Shown here: positions 26,140 through 34,756 of the stretch, piece by piece
Numbering within the stretch: the stretch's first letter is position 1
Layout of the letters: each line of letters begins with the position of its first letter
Source: CAZNUM01 sp964539305
GTDB lineage: Bacteria > Fidelibacterota > Marinisomatia > Marinisomatales > TCS55
Assembly: GCA_964539305.1 (NCBI GenBank)
Contig: CAZIIM010000009.1
Span: 4,105-68,104 of the forward strand
DNA: 64,000 nucleotides
Direction of reading: 5' to 3'
Position numbers and translations under genes: made by a program
The notes under the pieces: generated by a model
Told to the model about the DNA's origin: nothing
Seen by the model: only the letters and a program-made list of their open reading frames with translations
Databases searched by the model: none

Positions 26140-26863
26140 TCACCAAAAACTAATCGCCCAGGGATTGTGTAAACGCTACGGCAAACGATGGGTCGTAAAC
26201 GAAGTGGACCTGGAAGTGAATAAGGGCGAAATTGTAGGATTACTGGGACCCAACGGTGCTGGCAAGACCACCACTTTTTACATGATCACAGGCATGATTA
26301 AACCAAACCGGGGTAAAATTTTCCTGGATGATGAGGATATAACCGACCGGGCCATGTACCAGCGTTCCCGCAGCGGAATTGGTTATTTATCCCAGGAACC
26401 TTCCATTTTCGGGAAATTAACCGTGGAAGACAATCTTCGCCTGGTTCTGGAAATGTCGCCGCTTTCAAAGGATGAACAAAAACAAAAGATTGAACAGTTG
26501 CTGGAGGACCTTTCCATTACCCATTTAAGGAAGAATAAAGGGAATAGCCTTTCAGGTGGAGAGCGAAGACGGGTGGAGATTTGTCGCACCCTGGCCATTA
26601 ATCCTGATTTTATCCTGCTGGATGAACCCTTTGCAGGAGTGGATCCCATTGCCGTGGAGGATATCCAGTCCATTGTTCATTCTCTGAAAACCCGGGATAT
26701 CGGTGTACTGATCACCGACCACAATGTGCGGGAAACCCTGTCTATCACGGATCGATCTTACCTGCTGTTTGACGGGAAGATATTGAAGGCAGGGACCTCG
26801 GAATATCTGGCGAACGATAAGGAAGCCCGCCGACTTTACCTGGGAGAAAAATTTCGTCTCTAG
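26129..26863 (+). CDS. lptB: LPS export ABC transporter ATPase LptB
   Basis: Cytosolic ATPase powering LPS extraction by LptFG; 244 residues. Walker A G-P-N-G-A-G-K-T-T, then the LptB-specific 'T-F-Y-M-I-T-G', 'Y-L-S-Q-E-P-S-I-F', signature L-S-G-G-E-R-R-R-V-E and Walker B 'L-L-D-E-P-F-A-G-V-D-P'. ATG 26129 is taken as start (ATG 26123 and GTG 26114 are alternatives); it overlaps the lptC end by 11 nt. rpoN begins one base after the stop, the same lptB-rpoN order as in Proteobacteria. The permease genes lptF/G are not in the window. Confidence 0.96.
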   Translation: MKNNHQKLIAQGLCKRYGKRWVVNEVDLEVNKGEIVGLLGPNGAGKTTTFYMITGMIKPNRGKIFLDDEDITDRAMYQRSRSGIGYLSQEPSIFGKLTVEDNLRLVLEMSPLSKDEQKQKIEQLLEDLSITHLRKNKGNSLSGGERRRVEICRTLAINPDFILLDEPFAGVDPIAVEDIQSIVHSLKTRDIGVLITDHNVRETLSITDRSYLLFDGKILKAGTSEYLANDKEARRLYLGEKFRL

Positions 26864-26864
26864 A

Positions 26865-28214
26865 ATGCCTCAACTACGACAGACCCAGTCACTGAAACAA
26901 ACCCTATCGCCCCAACAGGTCTTGCAGGCAAATTTACTCCAGTTGACCGTAAACCATTTGGAGCAGAAGATTCTGGATGAGGTGGGGAAAAATCCCCTTT
27001 TGGAACCCCTGGAACCCAAAACAGAGGAGCTGGCGGAAGGGGAACCGGAGCCCCAAAAAGAACTGGATTACGAAGAAGATCCTGACGAGTACGAACCGGC
27101 TAATATTTACAATACGGAACGATCGCGGGTGGATATTCCTATCCCGGATCATCTTGATTTCATTGAGGGACTGGTTCAACAACTGGATATGTACGATCTC
27201 AATGAATGGGAGCGGGCAATCGCAGAGGAAATCCTCTGGAATTTGGATGAACAAGGGTATCTGGAAGTGGACCTGGCTCTGATTGCGGACCGTTTTACCC
27301 GTACTGAAGAGGAAGTGGAACGGGTCTTGAAAAAGGTTCAGCAGTTGGATCCTCCCGGTATTGCCGCGCGGAATCTCAAGGAATGTTTGCTGATTCAGCT
27401 TCAGGATCGCAAAGAGAGTCTCGCTTATCGGGTAATTCAAGAGGCGTTTGATGATTTCGCCAATCACCGGTTTGAGGCGGTTCAGAAAAAATTAGGGGTG
27501 ACCAAAGAAGAGCTGGCCCAGGCCGTGGAGGAAATTACCCATTTAAATCCCCGACCGGGGGCTGGGAAAATATCGGCACAGACCGATACCGTGATTCCGG
27601 ATCTGCTTGCGGTCCAGCGTGAAAACGAATGGGTTGTGATTGTAAATGATTCCTGGCTGCCGGAGCTCAATATCAGTAACCAGTATGTAGCCTTGATGAA
27701 TCAGGTTGATTTGCCGCGGGACACGCGGAAATATTTAAAGGAAAAGTATGATTCGGCGACCTGGTTTATCCAGGCTATTGAACAGCGGCGGAAGACGCTC
27801 TCGGAAGTGATGTACGCCATTATTAGGCGGCAGCCGAAATTTTTTGAAGGGAATACCCAGGCTCTGGAGCCCATGCGGTTGCAGGATATTGCCGACGACA
27901 TTGGAATGGACATTTCCACCGTAAGCCGCTCCACCCGTGGGAAATACGTGGATACCCCGTTTGGAATCTTTGAATTAAAGTCCTTCTTCACCGGTGGCTA
28001 CGTATTGAATAGCGGCGAGGAAGTGAGCACTCAAAAAATAAAAACATTACTCAAGGAAGTCATAGACAGCGAGGATAAATTCAAACCTCTAACGGACACG
28101 CAATTGGCTGAAGTATTGAAACAAAAGGGGTATCCGGTTGCCCGAAGGACCGTGGCTAAATACCGGGAGCAATTGAATTATCCAGTCGCCCGTTTAAGGA
28201 GGCAGCTAACCTAA
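26865..28214 (+). CDS. rpoN: RNA polymerase sigma-54 factor
   Basis: A 449-residue sigma-54. The N-terminal activator-interacting region is glutamine/leucine-rich ('Q-S-L-K-Q-T-L-S-P-Q-Q'), followed by an acidic linker (about 45-80), the core-binding domain, a helix-turn-helix ('I-G-M-D-I-S-T-V-S-R-S') and the diagnostic RpoN box A-R-R-T-V-A-K-Y-R-E at 426-435, which reads the -24 element. Its activators (bacterial enhancer-binding proteins) are not in the window. Directly after lptB with one base between. Confidence 0.98.
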   Translation: MPQLRQTQSLKQTLSPQQVLQANLLQLTVNHLEQKILDEVGKNPLLEPLEPKTEELAEGEPEPQKELDYEEDPDEYEPANIYNTERSRVDIPIPDHLDFIEGLVQQLDMYDLNEWERAIAEEILWNLDEQGYLEVDLALIADRFTRTEEEVERVLKKVQQLDPPGIAARNLKECLLIQLQDRKESLAYRVIQEAFDDFANHRFEAVQKKLGVTKEELAQAVEEITHLNPRPGAGKISAQTDTVIPDLLAVQRENEWVVIVNDSWLPELNISNQYVALMNQVDLPRDTRKYLKEKYDSATWFIQAIEQRRKTLSEVMYAIIRRQPKFFEGNTQALEPMRLQDIADDIGMDISTVSRSTRGKYVDTPFGIFELKSFFTGGYVLNSGEEVSTQKIKTLLKEVIDSEDKFKPLTDTQLAEVLKQKGYPVARRTVAKYREQLNYPVARLRRQLT

Positions 28215-28230
28215 TTGAAAGGAGCATTGT

Positions 28231-29199
28231 ATGACTTATCGAAGGATTATTGTGGGGGATCAGGAGATTAAAATTCCGGATAAGCTGTTCAGCTTGGGTG
28301 TGATTCCCATTGTGGGGATTGCCCTGGTTCTATGGTTACTCACGGGGATCTATATTGTGGGTCCTGATGAAGTCGGTGTGGTTCAGACTTTCGGGAAATA
28401 CACCCGCCAAGCCCAGTCGGGGTTGAATTACCATTTTCCCTATCCGATTGAAACGGTTCAGACGCCCAAGGTCACAGAAGTAAAACGGATTGAAATTGGT
28501 TTTCGCAGCGTTGGGAAGAATGTGTATAAAACCATTCGGAAAGAAAGCCTGATGTTGACGGGGGATGAAAACATCGTTGATGCTGAAATGATCGTTCAGT
28601 TCAAGGTTAAGGATCCGGTGGCTTACCTGTTTAATTTTGTCAAACCGGAAGCGACAGTTCGTGAGGCAGCCGAGGCCTCCCTTCGAACAGTGATTGGCCG
28701 TCACAAAATTGACGAAGCCCTCACCTCCGGTAAATTCATGATTCAGGAGCAGACCCGGACCCTGTTACAGAATATCCTGGATAATTACAAGACCGGGATT
28801 CTGATCGTGGCCGTCCAGTTACAGGACGTGTCCCCACCGGAACAGGTTGTGGCCGCCTTTAAGGATGTGGCATCAGCTAAAGAGGACAAAAACCGCATGA
28901 TCAACCAGGCCGAAGGTTATCGAAATGACATCATCCCGAAAGCGCGAGGTGAGGCGCAGGCCAATATCCGGGAAGCGGAAGGCTACCGAGGAGCCCGCAT
29001 TGCCCGGGCCGAAGGGGATGTGGCCAAATTTAAGGCCATCCTGAAAGAATACGAAAAAGCCAAGGATGTGACTGAAACGCGCCTGTACCTGGAAACCATT
29101 GAGGAAATCCTGCCGAATAAGGAAAAGATTCTGGTTCCCAATTCAGCAGATGGCAGCTTTATTAATCTGCTGAACATGAAAATGAAGGAGGGGAAATAA
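28231..29199 (+). CDS. hflK: FtsH protease regulator HflK
   Basis: SPFH/prohibitin-family membrane protein, 322 residues, that with HflC forms a cage around FtsH. One membrane helix (about 26-45), then the SPFH domain beginning 'G-I-Y-I-V-G-P-D-E-V-G-V-V' and a long helical region rich in A/E/R ('R-A-E-G-D-V-A-K-F') ending near 'E-E-I-L-P-N-K-E-K'. Ribosome site AAAGGAG. hflC follows after 2 nt. Confidence 0.95.
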   Translation: MTYRRIIVGDQEIKIPDKLFSLGVIPIVGIALVLWLLTGIYIVGPDEVGVVQTFGKYTRQAQSGLNYHFPYPIETVQTPKVTEVKRIEIGFRSVGKNVYKTIRKESLMLTGDENIVDAEMIVQFKVKDPVAYLFNFVKPEATVREAAEASLRTVIGRHKIDEALTSGKFMIQEQTRTLLQNILDNYKTGILIVAVQLQDVSPPEQVVAAFKDVASAKEDKNRMINQAEGYRNDIIPKARGEAQANIREAEGYRGARIARAEGDVAKFKAILKEYEKAKDVTETRLYLETIEEILPNKEKILVPNSADGSFINLLNMKMKEGK

Positions 29200-29201
29200 T
29201 C

Positions 29202-30056
29202 ATGAAACGTTTACTATTAATTCTTTTGGTTTTGGCGGTATTGTTCGGTTATACCTCGATTTATACGGTAGATGAAACCGAGCAGGTAGTTATCCTTCAA
29301 TTTGGGAAACCGGTACGGACGGTGAAACAGGCGGGCCTCCATTTCAAACTGCCCTATCCTTTTCAGGATAAAACTGTGTTTGATGATCGCCTGCTTGAAT
29401 ACGATTCTCCGCCGGAAGAAGTCCTGAGCAGAGATAAAAAAACCCTGATCGTGGATAATTATGTGCGTTGGTTTATTGCCGATCCACTGCAATTCCTGAA
29501 AACAGTTCAGGCTGTCCCCACGGCCCTCAGTCGCCTCGATGATATTGTATATTCTGAATTGAGGGTCGAGTTGGGTAAACACAACATGGTGGAAATCATC
29601 ACGGAAAACCGGGAAGACATCATGGAAAAAGTGACCCTGGCCAGTAATATTTCCACCAAGGAATACGGAATCGAAGTGGTGGATGTTCGGATCCGCCGGG
29701 TGGATCTTCCCCAGGAAAATGCCGAGTCCATTTATGCGCGCATGGAAGCGGAACGGAAACGGCAGGCCAATAAATTCCGGTCTGAAGGATCTGAGGAAGC
29801 CCAGAAAATTCGAGCCACTACCGATAAGGATAAAACCATTATCCTGGCAAATTCTTACAAGGAAGCGGAACGAATCCGGGGAGAAGGAGATGCTAAAGCA
29901 GTGGCTATTTATGCGGAGGCCTATTCCGCCGATCCCCATTTCTACGAATTTGTGAGGACCCTGGAAACGTATAAAAAAGCATTGGACGATAAAACGACCC
30001 TGGTACTGCCGCTGGATTCGAAGATATTCAAATTGTTGACGGGCCCGGGGAAGTAA
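29202..30056 (+). CDS. hflC: FtsH protease regulator HflC
   Basis: Partner of HflK, 284 residues, with an N-terminal membrane helix (2-18), the SPFH start 'Y-T-V-D-E-T-E-Q-V-V-I-L-Q-F-G' and a helical C-terminus ('R-A-T-T-D-K-D-K-T', 'F-Y-E-F-V-R-T-L-E-T-Y'), the last block being an HflC hallmark. The HflKC complex sits in the inner membrane with its bulk in the periplasm. It is placed directly before hslVU, clustering two quality-control systems. Confidence 0.96.
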   Translation: MKRLLLILLVLAVLFGYTSIYTVDETEQVVILQFGKPVRTVKQAGLHFKLPYPFQDKTVFDDRLLEYDSPPEEVLSRDKKTLIVDNYVRWFIADPLQFLKTVQAVPTALSRLDDIVYSELRVELGKHNMVEIITENREDIMEKVTLASNISTKEYGIEVVDVRIRRVDLPQENAESIYARMEAERKRQANKFRSEGSEEAQKIRATTDKDKTIILANSYKEAERIRGEGDAKAVAIYAEAYSADPHFYEFVRTLETYKKALDDKTTLVLPLDSKIFKLLTGPGK

Positions 30057-30059
30057 AAA

Positions 30060-30605
30060 ATGAATTTGACCATTCGATCCACAACGATTTTAGGGGTACG
30101 AAAAAAAGGAAGGATTGCCTTAGGCGGTGATGGCCAGGTTACCATGGGGGACATGGCTGTAAAACAGAAAGCGGTGAAAGTAAGGAAATTCGAAACCGAT
30201 ACCGGTTGTATCCTGGGAGGTTTTGCCGGAGCGGCTGCAGATGCGCTGAACCTGTTTGAGAAATTCGAATCGAAGCTGGATGAATATGACGGGAATTTGA
30301 AGCGCTCTGTGGTGGAACTGGCCAAGGAATGGCGTACGGATAAATATTTACGGCATCTGGATGCGCTCCTGGCATTGATGGATAAAAAGGGTGCTTTTAT
30401 CCTTTCGGGCGACGGTAATGTGATTGAACCGGATGGTCCCATTCTGGCAATTGGCTCGGGAGGTGGTTTTGCCCAGGCAGCTGCCACCGCCTATCTGGAA
30501 AATCCATCCCTGACAGCGAAGGACATTGTTGAAAAATCGCTGTTGATTGCCTCTGAACTCTGCATCTATACCAATAATTCGATTACCGTTCTGGAAGTGA
30601 AATGA
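30060..30605 (+). CDS. hslV: ATP-dependent protease subunit HslV
   Basis: Proteasome-like peptidase, 181 residues, assembling with HslU. The catalytic N-terminal threonine is in S-T-T-I-L-G-V-R, so a seven-residue propeptide (M-N-L-T-I-R-S) must be removed before Thr8 becomes the nucleophile. 'A-L-G-G-D-G-Q-V-T-M-G' and the sodium-site region 'S-G-D-G-N-V-I-E-P' are present. ATGA overlap with hslU. Confidence 0.97.
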   Translation: MNLTIRSTTILGVRKKGRIALGGDGQVTMGDMAVKQKAVKVRKFETDTGCILGGFAGAAADALNLFEKFESKLDEYDGNLKRSVVELAKEWRTDKYLRHLDALLALMDKKGAFILSGDGNVIEPDGPILAIGSGGGFAQAAATAYLENPSLTAKDIVEKSLLIASELCIYTNNSITVLEVK

Positions 30606-31942
30606 GGGATCTGAAACCGAAAGAGATTGTAAAGGAACTGGATCGGTTTATTGTTGGACAGGAAAAGGCCAAACGGGCAGTGGCCATTGCCCTGCGGAAC
30701 CGTTGGAGACGTCAGCAGGTGCAGGGACCCATGCGCAATGAAATCTTGCCCAACAATATTATCCTGATTGGTCCTACGGGTGTGGGAAAAACGGAAATTG
30801 CCCGTCGACTGGCAAAACTGGCCAACGCTCCGTTTATTAAAGTGGAAGCGAGCAAATTCACGGAAGTGGGCTACGTGGGTCGGGATGTGGAGTCGATAAT
30901 CCGGGATTTAACCGATACGGCCGTCAGTATTGTTCGCCGGGAAAAACGGAAAGAAGTACGGGCCCAGGCGGAAACCCTGGCAGAGGAACGCTTATTGGAT
31001 ATTCTCTTTCCCAACGACCCTGATCTGGCAAAAAAACGTACTCCGGAAGACGAAGAACGGTTTAAAAAAACCAGGGAACGATTACGGCAGAAACTCCGCC
31101 AGGGAGATTTTGAAGATCGAATGATCGAACTGGAAGTTTCAGCCGATAATTTACCGATTATGCAGGTTTTTGGCCCCATGGGCATGGATGATATTGGTTT
31201 AAACCTGAGGGAGATGCTTTCCAGTGTTATGCCCAGTAGTAAAAAACAACGTAAAATGACCGTGGCCAATGCGCGGGGTGTTTTGTTTGATATGGAAGCG
31301 GAAAAACTGATTGACCAGGACGAAATTGTCCGCATTGCCAAGGAACGGGTGGAGAATAATGGAATCGTTTTTCTGGATGAAATTGACAAAATAGCGGGCG
31401 GTGATCACGGCTCGGGCCCGGATGTCAGCCGGGAAGGTGTGCAGCGGGATTTACTTCCGATTATCGAGGGCAGTACGGTCCCTACAAAATATGGTATGGT
31501 CAAGACGGAGCATATTCTTTTTATTGCTGCCGGCGCCTTTCACACCGCCACCCCTTCTGATTTGATTCCGGAATTACAGGGCCGTTTCCCCATCCGCGTG
31601 GAAATGAACAAACTGACCGTCAAAGATTTTGTAAAAATACTGCGTCATCCAGAATCCTCACTGATTAAACAGTATATGGCTCTCATGAATGCTGAGAAGA
31701 TTACTCTGAAATTTGAGCCGGGAGCCATTAACGCCATCGCCCGAATCGCGGCTGAAGCCAATCAAAAAATGGAGAATATCGGTGCCCGGCGGCTACATAC
31801 GGTTATGACGACCCTCCTGGATGAGCACCTGTTTAACCTGGCCGGAGGAAATCCGAAAACAATTGTGATTACTAAAGCAATGGTGAATGAACGGTTAAAA
31901 GATATTGTTGAGGATCAGGATTTAAGCCGTTACATACTTTAA
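30602..31942 (+). CDS. hslU: HslU, ATPase subunit of HslUV protease
   Basis: AAA+ unfoldase, 446 residues. Walker A G-P-T-G-V-G-K-T at 57-64, the G-Y-V-G-R-D pore motif, an intermediate (I) domain of charged helices at about 110-230, Walker B 'V-F-L-D-E-I-D-K-I', and the C-terminal 'D-L-S-R-Y-I-L' tail that docks into HslV. All expected elements and the normal length are present. Confidence 0.98.
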   Translation: MRDLKPKEIVKELDRFIVGQEKAKRAVAIALRNRWRRQQVQGPMRNEILPNNIILIGPTGVGKTEIARRLAKLANAPFIKVEASKFTEVGYVGRDVESIIRDLTDTAVSIVRREKRKEVRAQAETLAEERLLDILFPNDPDLAKKRTPEDEERFKKTRERLRQKLRQGDFEDRMIELEVSADNLPIMQVFGPMGMDDIGLNLREMLSSVMPSSKKQRKMTVANARGVLFDMEAEKLIDQDEIVRIAKERVENNGIVFLDEIDKIAGGDHGSGPDVSREGVQRDLLPIIEGSTVPTKYGMVKTEHILFIAAGAFHTATPSDLIPELQGRFPIRVEMNKLTVKDFVKILRHPESSLIKQYMALMNAEKITLKFEPGAINAIARIAAEANQKMENIGARRLHTVMTTLLDEHLFNLAGGNPKTIVITKAMVNERLKDIVEDQDLSRYIL

Positions 31943-31978
31943 AAAATTGGGTATTTCTGAAATCATGGGAATAGAGGG

Positions 31979-32899
31979 ATGAAACGCGATTTTCTGCATA
32001 TTACTGACTTTTCAACCGAAGAAATTCTGGAGACAATTGAACTGGCCGGAACAGTAAAGACGCGATTAAAAGAGGGAGATACCTACGAGCCGTTCCAGCA
32101 TCAGACCTTGGCGATGATTTTTGCTAAACCATCTGCCCGGACCCGGATATCGTTTGAGACCGGGTTTTACCGGCTGGGAGGTCATGCCTTATACCTGGGA
32201 CCGAATGATATTGGAATCGGGAAACGGGAGGCCATCAAGGATATTGCCCGGGTGGTGAGCCGGTTTAACGATTTGATCATGGCCCGCCTGTTTGACCATA
32301 AGCACCTGTTGGAACTGGCGAAATATGCCTCAGTTCCCGTCATAAACGGTTTGACGGATTACAACCACCCCTGTCAGGTTATGGCGGATATATTTACCAT
32401 TCTGGAGCACCGGGGTCGCCTGGATTCCTTGAAGGTCGTTTATGTGGGAGATGGTAATAATGTGGTCCATTCCTGGTTACGTCTGGCGGCCCGGATTCCC
32501 ATGGAATTTGTTTGTGCTTGTCCTAAAGGATTTGAACCGGATACCAAAACGGTTAAACTGGCTAAAAAGGCGAATATGTCCAAAATTTCCATAAGTCACG
32601 AACCACTGGAAGCAGTTAAAGGCGCCGATGTAATTTATACGGATGTATGGGCTTCCATGGGTCAAAAGGAAGAATTGAAAGAGCGACTGGCTGTGTTTAA
32701 GGATTTTCAGGTTAACAAAAACCTTATGACTGCCACCGGTCGTCAAACCTTTTTCATGCATTGTCTGCCAGCTGAACGGGGACATGAAGTGAGTGATGAG
32801 GTCATGGAGGCCGATTATTCCATTGTGTTTGACCAGGCAGAAAACCGGATGCATATGCAAAATGCCATCATGCTGAAAATTACAAATCGGGCATTGTAA
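31979..32899 (+). CDS. argF: Ornithine carbamoyltransferase
   Basis: Makes citrulline from ornithine and carbamoyl phosphate; 306 residues. The carbamoyl-phosphate motif S-A-R-T-R stands at 52-56 (family form S-x-R-T-R), 'H-P-C-Q' in the linker region and the ornithine-side H-C-L-P-A at 261-265. It is the only arginine-pathway gene here, placed between hslU and kdsD with a short 36-nt gap before it. The H-C-L-P motif favours ornithine over acetylornithine or putrescine as acceptor, but the assignment rests on motif reading. Confidence 0.93.
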   Translation: MKRDFLHITDFSTEEILETIELAGTVKTRLKEGDTYEPFQHQTLAMIFAKPSARTRISFETGFYRLGGHALYLGPNDIGIGKREAIKDIARVVSRFNDLIMARLFDHKHLLELAKYASVPVINGLTDYNHPCQVMADIFTILEHRGRLDSLKVVYVGDGNNVVHSWLRLAARIPMEFVCACPKGFEPDTKTVKLAKKANMSKISISHEPLEAVKGADVIYTDVWASMGQKEELKERLAVFKDFQVNKNLMTATGRQTFFMHCLPAERGHEVSDEVMEADYSIVFDQAENRMHMQNAIMLKITNRAL

Positions 32900-32902
32900 A
32901 AC

Positions 32903-33907
32903 ATGGCTTCGGCAGGAAAGAAATCATTGGATACGTCCAAACTGGAGAAGGTTGTAACCCAGATTCTCCGTGCCGAGGGGGATGAATTAATCCGGGCGGC
33001 TGAGCGCATCCCGGAGGACTTAATCAAGGCCAGTAAAATCATCCTGGATCATGACGGGAAGGTGGTTATTTGCGGTTTGGGCAAATCGGGATTGATTGCC
33101 CAGAAAATTGTAGCCACCTTGTGTAGTACGGGGACCCAGGCTGTTTTCCTGCACGCCGCTGAAGCACTTCATGGTGATCTGGGTATTTATGCCCCCGGTG
33201 ACCCCACGATTTTAATTTCCAAAAGCGGCAGCACGGAAGAACTGCTGCGATTAATTCCCATTTTAAGAGAATTCAAATCGCCCCTGATTGGCATTCTGGG
33301 AAACATGAATTCACCGTTGGTGAAACGGGTGGACCTGGTTCTGGATGCCTCCGTTGAAAAAGAGGCGGATCCCTTGGGTCTGGTTCCCACTTCCAGCACG
33401 ACCCTTACGCTCGGAATCGGGGATGCCTTGGCAGCCGTATTAATGACTTCCCGTGAATTCAATCATGACGATTTTGCCCGGTTCCACCCCGGGGGTGATA
33501 TTGGGAAACAACTGCATCTAACGGTCAAACGAATCATGCAACCGTTGGAACAGGTAGCAGTTGTAGATTCCCATACCCACCTGCGCGATATAGTAATTTT
33601 AATGACAGAGAAACCCCAGGGGGCGGCTCTGGTTCTACACGAGAATCAGAGACTGGCTGGGATTGTTACGGAAGGTGATTTAAGACGCTGTCTCGCCACA
33701 AACGGCGATATTGATCAATTATCGGCGGGGGATATTATGACGAAAAACCCGATCGCTGTTACGATCGAAGCTCCTTTACAAACAGCCATTACACTCATGG
33801 AGGATCGGGAATCCCAAATATCTGTTTTGCCGGTTTTAGATCGGGACGGTGGTACGTGTGTGGGGTTGCTACGACTCCACGATATTTATCAGACGAAACT
33901 TCTTTAG
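32903..33907 (+). CDS. kdsD: Arabinose-5-phosphate isomerase (KpsF/GutQ family)
   Basis: Converts ribulose 5-phosphate to arabinose 5-phosphate, the first step to Kdo; 334 residues. An N-terminal SIS domain (about 40-175; 'C-G-L-G-K-S-G', 'S-K-S-G-S-T-E-E') with the catalytic-region 'T-S-S-T-T' is followed by two CBS domains (about 205-330). With kdsA, kdsB and kdsC about 10 kb upstream on the same strand, the window encodes the whole Kdo route. Its stop lies 3 nt from the end of the convergent minus-strand gene. Confidence 0.95.
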   Translation: MASAGKKSLDTSKLEKVVTQILRAEGDELIRAAERIPEDLIKASKIILDHDGKVVICGLGKSGLIAQKIVATLCSTGTQAVFLHAAEALHGDLGIYAPGDPTILISKSGSTEELLRLIPILREFKSPLIGILGNMNSPLVKRVDLVLDASVEKEADPLGLVPTSSTTLTLGIGDALAAVLMTSREFNHDDFARFHPGGDIGKQLHLTVKRIMQPLEQVAVVDSHTHLRDIVILMTEKPQGAALVLHENQRLAGIVTEGDLRRCLATNGDIDQLSAGDIMTKNPIAVTIEAPLQTAITLMEDRESQISVLPVLDRDGGTCVGLLRLHDIYQTKLL

Positions 33908-33910
33908 TCT

Positions 33911-34756
33911 TTAATTGGATTCTTCCCAGTGCACATCGTAGGTGCGGTACGATGTCACTTCACCTGAATCTAATGGTACACTTAATTTAAAATTAGCTGT
34001 TGCCGAAGGTTCCAGGGACGTGTCCGAAATGATCCCGGTCTTGAATTTCTGCATTGATCCGTTGATGAAGACGGAGTCCTGACCACCCAACTCGGTGGAG
34101 GCGGTCCACAGGTTGGCAATGACTCTCACAAAATCAGCTCGCTTTTTTCCCGTATTTTTTACCACACCAGAGATTTCCTCATGGTCAGAAAAGACGGCTA
34201 CCACGGGATTGCCAATGATCTCTACTTTGGCCCGGGGGGGAAGTTCTTCCGTGATTTTTTCAATCTTATCCCGGTCAATTGCCAGTTGACCGATGCTTGT
34301 CTGGACAATAATTCGCAGATCATTCTGATCAATAATTTCACCCATTACCACCGTTCCATTCGTGAGTTCAATCCGGTGCTGGAGTTGTGGTATTTTAATC
34401 AGATCCAGTAATTCCTGATCCAGGGTGGGAAGGCCCTTGTTTTTTTCGTACACCTTAATGACTTTCTTCAGGGAGTCAATCTGTCTCTGCATCTGTTCAA
34501 AATCAGATTTCAGTTTAAAGAAAGGTTCCCCGGGTGGGAGGAATTCCGGTTGATCCTTGAGTTCGCGTATGGGGGGCAGCGGTTCCAGGGTGTCCGAAAC
34601 AGCAGTGGTTGTGTCTGTTGTATCCACCCCGGTCGTCTCCGGTAGTGTAATTAATGAAACGGAATCCGTCGGTGGGGCTTCAGTCCCCTCCTGACCGAAA
34701 AGCCCTCCGAACAACAGCCCGAAAATCAGGAGTTTATTGATGCAGTGCTTTTTCAT
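33911..34756 (-). CDS. Exported protein with coiled coil and FxLYD-like domain
   Basis: A 281-residue exported protein: signal peptide ending L-F-G-Q, a T/P/E-rich low-complexity stretch (about 24-60), a short coiled coil ('M-Q-R-Q-I-D-S-L-K-K-V-I' about 88-105), a small beta segment on 'G-T-V-V-M-G-E-I' resembling an SH3/LSm-like strand set, and a C-terminal FxLYD-like beta-sandwich (about 175-280; 'I-S-G-V-V-K-N-T-G-K-K-R-A', 'L-E-P-S-A-T-A-N-F'). FxLYD domains are general extracytoplasmic modules; no enzyme motif is seen. Overlaps the HEAT lipoprotein gene by 23 nt, so it is the last gene of a three-gene minus-strand operon. Confidence 0.65.
   Translation of the reverse strand: MKKHCINKLLIFGLLFGGLFGQEGTEAPPTDSVSLITLPETTGVDTTDTTTAVSDTLEPLPPIRELKDQPEFLPPGEPFFKLKSDFEQMQRQIDSLKKVIKVYEKNKGLPTLDQELLDLIKIPQLQHRIELTNGTVVMGEIIDQNDLRIIVQTSIGQLAIDRDKIEKITEELPPRAKVEIIGNPVVAVFSDHEEISGVVKNTGKKRADFVRVIANLWTASTELGGQDSVFINGSMQKFKTGIISDTSLEPSATANFKLSVPLDSGEVTSYRTYDVHWEESN

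Noticed and set aside
21887..33907. The kds-pyrG-lpt-rpoN-hfl-hsl run as a novel system
   Set aside because: The individual gene linkages (kdsC-lptC-lptB-rpoN, hslVU, hflKC, kdsB-pyrG-kdsA) are known from many Gram-negative genomes; only the missing lptA is of note.
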